Of a stretch of 6,288 nt of DNA, positions 1 to 5,054 are shown piece by piece. The position numbers and the translations under genes were made by a program. The stretch lies in the NCBI GenBank assembly GCA_017555325.1, contig JAFZGR010000137.1, positions 1 through 6,288 on the forward strand, read 5' to 3'. Under the pieces are notes generated by a model that was given only the letters and a program-made list of their open reading frames with translations, had not been told where the DNA came from and made no database searches. Origin of the DNA: Alphaproteobacteria bacterium (GTDB lineage: Bacteria; Pseudomonadota; Alphaproteobacteria; CAAHEQ01; UBA3637). Numbering within the stretch: position 1 is the stretch's first letter; each line of letters opens with the position of its first letter.

Positions 1-1319
1 CATCAAACAAATGTGTGCCATGTGATCAAACAGACAGATTGCAATCAACAGAACAGTCCACAAATACCAGCTGTTACGGAATACGGTATTATTCAACGGA
101 TACATATTCTTATTCTTGTGCGAATAATGGGCAATATCCGGTAACGACGGAAGAAGAATGTATCAGTTGTGGCGACGGGGTTCGTTTTTGGCGGAGTAAT
201 GATAAGTATTGTATCCATTGCGATTATTCATCTTATACGGCTTATGTGAAAAAAGATGAATGTTCTCGGTGTGAAAATCGGTATTGGGTAGAACACGATG
301 CAACAAACCATTTAGGCTATTGTTATAAATGTCCGGCAGGAACAGTTGCAAATAGTGATCATACAGGATGTCAGGCTTGTCCGGAAGAGGGCAAATATTG
401 GGTAAGTGAATTGAATAGTGGTGGAAACGTTTGTATTGCTTGCTCTCCAACGACAAGTTATTATTCAACGGTAGCTGAATGTCATACGTGCGATAATCAG
501 TTTGCGACAATTCGTACGGATAATCGGATAGCTTGTTACGGATGTAATGAAGGGAATTACTCTTATTCAGCTGTTAACACAACGACAGTAGAGGAATGTA
601 ATCGGTGTCCGATGAGATATTTAGATAGCAAAAAAATCTGTAAAATTTGTCCGACCGGATATTATTGTGAACGAACGGAAGAAGGAAAAGATGCCATTAT
701 TTGTCCAAAAGGACATTATTGTGAAGTAGGTACCGATAAACCGACAGTTTGTCCGGCTGGTACATACAGAGCATCAACAGGCGGATCTTTGGAAACACAT
801 TGTTCAACATGTCCGCAAGGATATTACTGTCCGACAACGGAAGCAACAGTTGATTGTCCGATTGGCCATTATTGTCCGGCAGGAAGTACTGAACCGACGA
901 TTTGTCCGAAAGGAACATATCGAACATCTACGAAGGGATATTTGGAAACACATTGTACGGCATGTCCGGCAGGAAAATACTGTCCGACAACAGAAGCAAC
1001 GGTTGATTGTCCGATTGGCCATTATTGCCCGATAAATTCCTATGAGCCGACAATGTGTCCAGTTGGTACATATCAGGGAATAATTGGAAAATCAGCACTT
1101 TCGGATTGTATTGATTGTTCAAAAGGGTGGTATTGTCCGACAACGTCAGAAGCTATATTGTGTCCGGCAGGTTATTATTGTCCAATGCGGTCAACGGATA
1201 AGATTCCGTGTCCGGAAGGAACATATCGCTCCGAACCGGCGGCGTATGAGGTGGAAAATTGTGAGGCCTGTCCGGAAACAGTTTCATGTCCACCCGGATC
1301 AACATTGTTGGATGCATAA
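1..1319 (+). CDS. Cys-rich repeat protein with GCC2/GCC3 (ephrin-receptor-like) type repeats, 5' end outside window
   Basis: The reading frame is open to the left edge (first whole codon at 3) and stops with TAA at 1317-1319. The GTG at 15 is therefore only an internal codon and the true start lies upstream. The 438 visible residues include 49 cysteines. The first part carries about ten CxxC pairs spaced 14-21 residues apart, many with aromatic residues between them (RFW, RYW, KYW). The second part is four tandem 51-residue repeats with motifs such as CPAGTYR, GYYCPTT and CPIGHYCP, which resemble the GCC2/GCC3 or ephrin-receptor-like Cys-rich repeats known from eukaryotic extracellular proteins. 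The visible end has no membrane anchor, LPXTG or other sorting signal and closes shortly after the last repeat. I infer an exported, disulfide-stabilised surface or secreted protein, but the signal peptide would lie outside the window. Metal binding by the CxxC pairs is an alternative. Exact function unknown. Confidence 0.9.
   Translation, partial: SNKCVPCDQTDRLQSTEQSTNTSCYGIRYYSTDTYSYSCANNGQYPVTTEEECISCGDGVRFWRSNDKYCIHCDYSSYTAYVKKDECSRCENRYWVEHDATNHLGYCYKCPAGTVANSDHTGCQACPEEGKYWVSELNSGGNVCIACSPTTSYYSTVAECHTCDNQFATIRTDNRIACYGCNEGNYSYSAVNTTTVEECNRCPMRYLDSKKICKICPTGYYCERTEEGKDAIICPKGHYCEVGTDKPTVCPAGTYRASTGGSLETHCSTCPQGYYCPTTEATVDCPIGHYCPAGSTEPTICPKGTYRTSTKGYLETHCTACPAGKYCPTTEATVDCPIGHYCPINSYEPTMCPVGTYQGIIGKSALSDCIDCSKGWYCPTTSEAILCPAGYYCPMRSTDKIPCPEGTYRSEPAAYEVENCEACPETVSCPPGSTLLDA
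126..650 (+). repeat. Degenerate CxxC modules in the Cys-rich protein
   Basis: This stretch encodes ten successive CxxC motifs with 14-21 residues from one to the next. They read roughly as five double modules of 34-37 residues: a Tyr/Thr-containing lead, then EC-x2-C, then an aromatic R(F/Y)W or KYW segment, then YC-x2-C. Examples are the segments around ECISC/YCIHC and ECSRC/YCYKC. The modules are recognisable only at protein level; their DNA is not obviously repeated. That suggests an older duplication than the repeats that follow. A further CxxC (CVPC) sits at the left edge (12-23), so the array probably continues upstream. Confidence 0.65.
702..1316 (+). repeat. Four tandem 153-bp (51-residue) repeats, six Cys each
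   Basis: The units begin at 702, 855, 1008 and 1161, each with the TGT codon of a CPxG(H/Y)YC motif. Every unit has Cys at unit positions 1, 7, 17, 34, 37 and 43, and the last unit is one residue longer before the stop. Units 1 and 2 are closest to each other. Seventeen consecutive codons starting at 828 and at 981 encode the same residues and differ at only three third positions. Units 3 and 4 are more diverged but keep all six cysteines. The pattern indicates repeat expansion by tandem duplication, with the Cys framework preserved. Confidence 0.9.
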
Positions 1320-1321
1320 AT

Positions 1322-1359
1322 AAAAAAACAGGTGCTGAAATAATCGGCACCTGTTTTTT
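1322..1359. terminator. Bidirectional intrinsic terminator between convergent genes
   Basis: CAGGTGC (1329-1335) pairs with GCACCTG (1347-1353) around an 11-base loop. The stem is extended by an A run on the left (1322-1328) and a T run on the right (1354-1359). It starts three bases after the stop codon of the Cys-rich gene. Read on the minus strand it also gives a GC stem followed by seven Ts, so it can end transcription from the msrAB gene, which has no other obvious terminator in 1360-1448. Nothing else was recognised in the rest of that gap. Confidence 0.88.
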
Positions 1360-1448
1360 GTATACAAAATAGTATCGGATTAAGAACGTGAAAGGCTACG
1401 GAATTTAAAATAAAATTTGTACTAGAGTTTTAGTGGAAATTGCAAAAA

Positions 1449-2297
1449 TTATTCTTTAAAATCCATAGCCAAGGAATTAATACAATATCGGTTTCCTGTT
1501 TCGGTCGGTCCGTCATTAAATAAGTGTCCTAAATGACTACCACACCGAGAACAAAGAACTTCATCCCGTATCATAAAATGAGATAAATCTTTTTTGATTT
1601 GAACAGCATTGGGAAGTGCTTTGTCAAAGCTGGGCCAGCCACAGGGCGAATCGAATTTTGCAGAAGAATCAAATAAAGGATTTCCACAAGCGGCACAACG
1701 ATAAATCCCTTTTTTATCAAAAACAACATATTTTCCGGAAAAAGGACGTTCGGTTCCTTTTTGTCTTAAAATGTTATATTGTTGTGGAGAAAGTTTTGAT
1801 TGATAATAAGCTTCTTTATTAAAACCAGAATTGTGTGTATGACATACTCCTCCGTTTTTTTCAAAATATTTCTGATGATATTCTTCTGCCGGATAAAAAA
1901 TACCGGCAGGGAGTATTTTCGTGATAATCGGGGCTTTAAAAAAAGGTTGATATTCTTTGATTTTGTCAATAGCCATTTTTTGTTGTTCCGGTGTGGTATA
2001 GAAAATTGCAGAACGATATTGAGAACCGATATCTGGACCTTGTCTATTGAAGGTTGTTGGATTATGTGTTTGAAAAAAAACATCCAAAATTTCATTGGTC
2101 GATATTTTTTGAGGGTTATAAGTAATTTTGACGGCTTCTGCATGACCTGTTGTGTCCGTACAGACTTCTTGATAAGTGGGATTCTCGGTTGTACCTCCGG
2201 TATATCCGACTTCTGTTGCAATAATACCGTCCAATTTATCAAAAGTGGCTTGAACACCCCAAAAACAACCTGCAGCCAATATAATTTCTAACATCAT
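1449..2297 (-). CDS. msrAB: Bifunctional peptide methionine sulfoxide reductase MsrA-MsrB
   Basis: The 282-residue protein fuses two repair enzymes that reduce the S and R epimers of methionine sulfoxide in proteins. Residues 1-155 are MsrA: GCFWG near the start (catalytic Cys11), GYTGG, GHAEAV, and a GVCHTH motif whose Cys152 may act as resolving cysteine. Residues 170-282 are MsrB: ERPFSGKY, two zinc CxxC pairs (201/204 and 249/252), CGWPSF, HLGHLFNDGP, and RYCINS with the likely catalytic Cys272. Both active sites look intact. There is no signal peptide, so a cytoplasmic enzyme is expected, unlike periplasmic fusions of the PilB type. Two adjacent ATGs are possible; AGGAGG (complement of 2303-2308) lies 5 bases before the first and 8 before the second. 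It follows the TSCPD gene on the same strand by 62 bases and is probably co-transcribed with it. Confidence 0.95.
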   Translation of the reverse strand: MMLEIILAAGCFWGVQATFDKLDGIIATEVGYTGGTTENPTYQEVCTDTTGHAEAVKITYNPQKISTNEILDVFFQTHNPTTFNRQGPDIGSQYRSAIFYTTPEQQKMAIDKIKEYQPFFKAPIITKILPAGIFYPAEEYHQKYFEKNGGVCHTHNSGFNKEAYYQSKLSPQQYNILRQKGTERPFSGKYVVFDKKGIYRCAACGNPLFDSSAKFDSPCGWPSFDKALPNAVQIKKDLSHFMIRDEVLCSRCGSHLGHLFNDGPTETGNRYCINSLAMDFKE

Positions 2298-2302
2298 AAT
2301 AT

Positions 2303-2308
2303 CCTCCT
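2303..2308 (-). promoter_or_regulatory. Ribosome binding site of msrAB
   Basis: The minus strand reads AGGAGG here, a full match to the anti-Shine-Dalgarno core, 5 bases from the first ATG. Because of the tandem ATG-ATG, initiation at either codon is plausible; the products differ by one Met. Confidence 0.8.
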
Positions 2309-2359
2309 GTTTAAAAATTGGTTTTTTTATTTTAAAAATGCAAGAGGAATAGTTTGAAT

Positions 2360-2614
2360 TTATTTTTCCGACAAGGCTATATCAATGGCTTGTGCCAATT
2401 GATCGGCACAAGATGTTCCTTTTCCTCGGCAATCGTTGTGCCGCAAAATTTCGGCAACGGTACGAGCTTCTTTTCCGTTGACTAGTTTAGAAATAGCTTG
2501 TAAATTACCGACACATCCACCAATAAATTTTAAATTATATATTTTTCCGTCTTCAATATCAAAACTGATATTTTTTGTACAAACACCCTGTGGTTCAAAA
2601 GAAAAATTTTTCAT
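2360..2614 (-). CDS. Small TSCPD-domain protein (TIGR03905-like), 84 residues
   Basis: The protein matches the layout of the small stand-alone TSCPD family: an N-terminal GVCTKNISFDIEDGKI segment, an FIGGCVGNLQAISKLV core, and a C-terminal GTSCADQLAQAI. Four cysteines (12, 34, 62, 69) stand at the positions expected for the family. The name-giving TSCPD motif reads TSCAD, with Pro replaced by Ala. Related domains occur at the C-terminus of some ribonucleotide reductases, but the role of the free-standing proteins is not established, and I assign none. The ATG at 2614 is chosen over one 51 bases upstream (2665). It has GGAG at a good distance, it gives the usual family length of about 80 residues, and the likely promoter overlaps the longer version. 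It is probably the first gene of a two-gene operon with msrAB. Confidence 0.87.
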   Translation of the reverse strand: MKNFSFEPQGVCTKNISFDIEDGKIYNLKFIGGCVGNLQAISKLVNGKEARTVAEILRHNDCRGKGTSCADQLAQAIDIALSEK

Positions 2615-2644
2615 AACGATACTCCATATTGTTTCTAAATGTAT

Positions 2645-2672
2645 TTTATACCAAACAGCATACAAAAATCAA
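2645..2672 (-). promoter_or_regulatory. Likely sigma70-type promoter of the TSCPD-msrAB operon
   Basis: On the minus strand TTGATT (complement of 2667-2672) and TATAAA (complement of 2645-2650) are separated by 16 bases. Transcription would begin near 2638, leaving a leader of about 24 bases with a GGAG site before the ATG at 2614. The start codon at 2665 would fall inside the -35/-10 spacer, which argues against the longer reading frame. Confidence 0.6.
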
Positions 2673-2717
2673 TTTTATTTTTTAATAATGATATTATTAT
2701 TTTGAACTTTTGTTTTT

Positions 2718-2723
2718 TATAAT
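2718..2723 (+). promoter_or_regulatory. Possible -10 box upstream of the nuclease-like gene
   Basis: A perfect TATAAT lies 81 bases before the ATG at 2805. No good -35 hexamer stands at the normal distance, and perfect TATAAT matches are expected by chance in DNA this AT-rich, so support is weak. If used, the leader would be about 75 bases long and would include the inverted repeat at 2750-2764. Confidence 0.25.
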
Positions 2724-2749
2724 CTCTTTACTTTATGAAAAAATTTATG

Positions 2750-2764
2750 TACACATATTGTGTA
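2750..2764. repeat. Short perfect inverted repeat, possible operator
   Basis: TACACA and TGTGTA are perfect inverted arms separated by TAT. The site lies 40 bases upstream of the nuclease-like gene in the divergent intergenic region. The symmetry and size fit a dimeric regulator site, but a 6-base arm can occur by chance and no second copy was noticed in the window. Confidence 0.3.
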
Positions 2765-2804
2765 TGATTAATGAAAATTAATTTTAAATAAGAAAGAATG
2801 TGAT

Positions 2805-3305
2805 ATGGATATACATCAAGTAGTAAAAATTTTAAAACAAAGCGTAGAATTAGTTTATATACGAGATGCTTCTTTGATAGAAACAAATGCTCATGAACAA
2901 GCTATAACACATCGTATTGCGTATTACTTTGAAAACATGTTAATGTTGTATCCTTGGTATATTCAAGAAGGATATAATATTGATGTGGAGTACAATCGTT
3001 ATTATGATGATCCTAAACGCAAAAATGATCAATCTTTGTGTAAACCGGATATAATTTTACATAGACGAGAACATAATAAGCTGTACGACAATCTCCTTGT
3101 CATAGAAGTTAAAAAAAATAGTGATGAAAATTGGCGTGATTTTGATAAATTATCAGAATTTACAAATCAACGTGGTAAATATAAGTATCATTTGGGTATT
3201 TATATAAATTTGAAAAAAGATTTTAATCAGGTTGAATATATTTATTTTTCAAATGGTAAAAAAGGTTGGGAAAATAATTCTTCTTTCGTAAGATTATGTT
3301 CTTAA
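2805..3305 (+). CDS. PD-(D/E)XK nuclease superfamily protein, stand-alone
   Basis: The 166-residue protein has the core of the PD-(D/E)XK nuclease fold. There is an N-terminal helix with Glu31 (HEQAITHRIAYYFE), then KPDIILHRR with Asp82, then LLVIEVKK with Glu101 and Lys103, and after it a helix with DFDKL and a strand reading YKYHLGIYI. These are the expected metal-binding and catalytic positions, so an active nuclease is plausible. No DNA-recognition domain, methyltransferase, helicase or immunity gene accompanies it, so neither target nor role can be named. The start is the ATG at 2805 preceded by a weak AAGAAAG site. Composition is AT-rich (one counted line 30% GC). It could be a defence or mobile-element remnant or a housekeeping hypothetical; only the fold assignment is reasonably firm. 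Confidence 0.8.
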   Translation: MDIHQVVKILKQSVELVYIRDASLIETNAHEQAITHRIAYYFENMLMLYPWYIQEGYNIDVEYNRYYDDPKRKNDQSLCKPDIILHRREHNKLYDNLLVIEVKKNSDENWRDFDKLSEFTNQRGKYKYHLGIYINLKKDFNQVEYIYFSNGKKGWENNSSFVRLCS

Positions 3306-3325
3306 AGTTTGTAAAGAAACAAAAA

Positions 3326-3346
3326 TATCAGCCTTAAAAGGTGATA
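3326..3346 (+). terminator. Weak hairpin after the nuclease-like gene
   Basis: TATCA plus CCT pairs with AGG plus TGATA with one bulged G (3331) and a four-base loop, 20 bases after the stop codon. There is no continuous T run after it, so termination would be weak. It could equally be an mRNA 3' stabiliser or chance structure. Confidence 0.3.
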
Positions 3347-3392
3347 ATGTAGTTTAATTTGTAGTAATTCAATGTAATTTATAAACAAATGA

Positions 3393-3398
3393 TATAAT
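3393..3398 (+). promoter_or_regulatory. Possible -10 box giving a nearly leaderless phosphatase mRNA
   Basis: A perfect TATAAT ends nine bases before the ATG at 3408, so transcription from it would start about 3 bases upstream of the start codon. A weak -35 (TTCAAT, 3368-3373) has a long 19-base spacer. There is no Shine-Dalgarno motif in front of this ATG, unlike the minus-strand genes here, which fits leaderless or near-leaderless translation. The region is so AT-rich that chance is a real alternative. Confidence 0.35.
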
Positions 3399-3407
3399 GG
3401 ATATATA

Positions 3408-3866
3408 ATGATAAAAGTTTTATTTGTATGTTTAGGAAATATTTGTCGTTCCCCCATGGCTCAGTTTGTGTTTAAACAAATAGTAGAGGAAAAAGGATTA
3501 GCAAATCAATTTGAAATAGATTCAGCGGCTACCGAAGGATATAATGAAATGTGTCATGCGGGCATTCATCATAGTACACGGGAAATATTAACAGCTATGC
3601 ATGTGCCGTTTGAGCAACACTATTCCAGACGTATTCGTCTGACTGATTATGCCTATTATGATTATATTTTAGCAATGGATGACAGTAACGTAGAAGATAT
3701 TCAATCTATTGTTGGAACTGATACAGATCGTAAAATCTATCGTTTGCTAGATTTTACCTCAAATCCTCGTAATATTAAAGATCCATGGTACACCGGTAAT
3801 TTTGATGAAACTTATTGGGATATTGTAGAAGGGTGTGATGCATTTTTAAAATATTTAAAAATATAG
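3408..3866 (+). CDS. Low-molecular-weight protein-tyrosine-phosphatase
   Basis: The 152-residue protein carries the complete LMW-PTP signature at its N-terminus: VCLGNICRSP, with nucleophile Cys8, second Cys13 and phosphate-binding Arg14. The general-acid loop near the C-terminus reads DPWYTG (Asp125). The length is typical. The family removes phosphate from tyrosine in cytoplasmic targets, in bacteria often the autokinase and sugar enzymes of polysaccharide export, and sometimes from arginine. The related thioredoxin-linked arsenate reductases are less likely, because the full acid loop and the IHHSTREIL segment fit phosphatases better. No tyrosine kinase or wza/wzc-like gene is visible. It lies 102 bases after the nuclease-like gene and converges on the glycosyltransferase. 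The start has no ribosome binding site, but it is the only ATG giving an intact P-loop at the usual distance. Confidence 0.92.
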   Translation: MIKVLFVCLGNICRSPMAQFVFKQIVEEKGLANQFEIDSAATEGYNEMCHAGIHHSTREILTAMHVPFEQHYSRRIRLTDYAYYDYILAMDDSNVEDIQSIVGTDTDRKIYRLLDFTSNPRNIKDPWYTGNFDETYWDIVEGCDAFLKYLKI

Positions 3867-3920
3867 ATTTTGTATAAGATGGTTCTTTAAAATCGAAAGA
3901 AACTATTTATTTAAAAACAA

Positions 3921-4961
3921 TTACCCGGTTAATTTTTGGTATAATCGTTGATATTTTTGTTTCCACTTTTCTTTTGAAGAACCAATCATTATTTTTTCTA
4001 AGATTTTGTATTTTACTAATCTGGGAGTTTCTTTTATAGCTGTTTGAACTTTTTTGTTATAAGCTGTTATTAACTGTTCCCATAAATAATCATAATAAAC
4101 GGATTGCAATGCATATTTCCAAAATTTTTTCGATTCGGGTAATTGTGGATAATTAATCGGTTTAATTTGACCACCGGTATAATGAATAATAAACGGATTT
4201 GTTTTTGCATTTAAGTAAATATCACGATATGTATTTCCTAAATACTTTTCCCAACATGGTTCGGCAATATAAATATGCCATGTAAAATTCCAATTTTGTT
4301 GGAAAAAAAAGACTTTATCCTTACAAGTGGCATTTAAAATACATTGATCATGGTACATTGGATTTTTGACCTGTTTTAATTTTTCAATTAATAAGTGTGA
4401 AACATTATCTTTTCTCATTTCTTTTAAATTAAATAATAAACAGCCCGCCTGAAAATAGTCGTAAGGATTTGTTAGATTTAATGTTTGTGTAAAATAGTTA
4501 ATGCGCTTCTCTTTTGTTTTGTTTAAATCTAAAACAATCCCTAAATCTCGGGTTGCCCCTAGATAAAAACCATCTATATTTGTTTGGTACAAATCGGCAA
4601 TATCTTTTTGAATCAATATATCGCAATCTAAATACAAAATCTTATCTAGTTGTGGAAAAATATCAGGTAAGAAAAAACGAAAATAGGTTTCAATGGTTAA
4701 ATGATTATTTACAAAAAAAGTATTTTCCCGAACTTTTGATAAAGAAGATTGAACATTAACAAAAGAAATAGATATATTCTTATCTTCCTGTTTTTTTATC
4801 TTTTGTTTGTTATCATCACTTATTTTTGAATACAAAATAAAAATACAATAATCTCTTTTTTCATCGGCATAATCAATTAAACTACGCAAACAAACATCTA
4901 AATACGGTATGTAGGTGTCATTTGTTGAAAAAGCGATGTAGATGGGTAATCTGTCCGTCAT
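3921..4961 (-). CDS. Glycosyltransferase family 8 (LPS/LOS glucosyl- or galactosyltransferase-like)
   Basis: The 346-residue protein has the GT8 order of motifs. It has a nucleotide-binding N-terminus (IYIAFSTNDTYIPYLDVCLRS), the metal-binding DxD at 112-114 in LYLDCDILIQKDI, a GFYLGATRD segment near 131-139, FQAGCLLFNL at 170-179, HDQCILN at 204-210 and HYTGGQIKP at 260-268. GT8 enzymes are retaining transferases using UDP-glucose or UDP-galactose; relatives of LgtC and WaaJ build LPS or LOS outer core at the inner membrane. The C-terminal about 35 residues are Lys/Arg- and aromatic-rich without a transmembrane helix, which fits peripheral membrane attachment. The ATG at 4961 is preceded by GAGGAA. 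The gene stands alone rather than in a visible glycan cluster, so sugar and acceptor cannot be named. Confidence 0.92.
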   Translation of the reverse strand: MTDRLPIYIAFSTNDTYIPYLDVCLRSLIDYADEKRDYCIFILYSKISDDNKQKIKKQEDKNISISFVNVQSSLSKVRENTFFVNNHLTIETYFRFFLPDIFPQLDKILYLDCDILIQKDIADLYQTNIDGFYLGATRDLGIVLDLNKTKEKRINYFTQTLNLTNPYDYFQAGCLLFNLKEMRKDNVSHLLIEKLKQVKNPMYHDQCILNATCKDKVFFFQQNWNFTWHIYIAEPCWEKYLGNTYRDIYLNAKTNPFIIHYTGGQIKPINYPQLPESKKFWKYALQSVYYDYLWEQLITAYNKKVQTAIKETPRLVKYKILEKIMIGSSKEKWKQKYQRLYQKLTG

Positions 4962-4988
4962 TTTTTCCTCGTCTGTATTTGTTTTTTT

Positions 4989-5017
4989 AAAATAACAAGA
5001 AATAAAAAAAAAGACAA
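4989..5017 (-). promoter_or_regulatory. Possible promoter of the GT8 gene, overlapping the gpsA terminator
   Basis: On the minus strand TTGTCT (complement of 5012-5017) and TATTTT (complement of 4989-4994) are 17 bases apart, 28 bases before the ATG at 4961. Both hexamers match consensus at four of six positions. The -35 falls in the 3' arm of the hairpin that ends gpsA, so the same bases could both stop upstream transcription and start the next gene. The match is weak. Confidence 0.25.
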
Positions 5018-5035
5018 GATATACTTGTCTTTTTT
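5004..5035 (-). terminator. Intrinsic terminator of the aas-gpsA operon
   Basis: GACAAG (5013-5018) and CTTGTC (5024-5029) form a perfect stem around a five-base loop. A run of nine As on one side (5004-5012) and six Ts on the other (5030-5035) extends the stem. Read on the minus strand the stem is followed by nine Ts, a standard intrinsic terminator 19 bases after the gpsA stop codon. Confidence 0.85.
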
Positions 5036-5054
5036 ATTCATAATTATTTAAAAT

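Noticed and set aside
15..17. GTG at 15 as the start of the Cys-rich gene
   Set aside because: The frame is open before it, includes another Cys making a CVPC motif, and has no ribosome binding site.
697..1143. Overlapping antisense and alternate-frame open reading frames across the Cys repeats
   Set aside because: They arise because the repeats use the same codons (TGT CCG and similar) over and over, which keeps stops out of other frames. Their translations are low-complexity mirror repeats with no start signals.
1766..2291. Two 163-codon open frames overlapping msrAB on both strands
   Set aside because: msrAB has all catalytic motifs and a perfect ribosome binding site. The overlapping frames show no recognisable domain and are shadows.
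2615..2665. N-terminal extension of the TSCPD protein from the ATG at 2665
   Set aside because: The promoter -35/-10 pair overlaps it, the extension has no family similarity, and the ATG at 2614 has the better ribosome binding site.
3881..3903. Hairpin between the convergent phosphatase and GT8 genes
   Set aside because: Only a six-base TTCTTT/AAAGAA stem, mostly A-T, with a mismatch and no T run; too weak to call a terminator.
4303..4310. Eight-A run in the GT8 gene as a phase-variation tract
   Set aside because: Runs of this length also occur in msrAB and in intergenic DNA here, the frame is intact, and AT-rich DNA gives them by chance.
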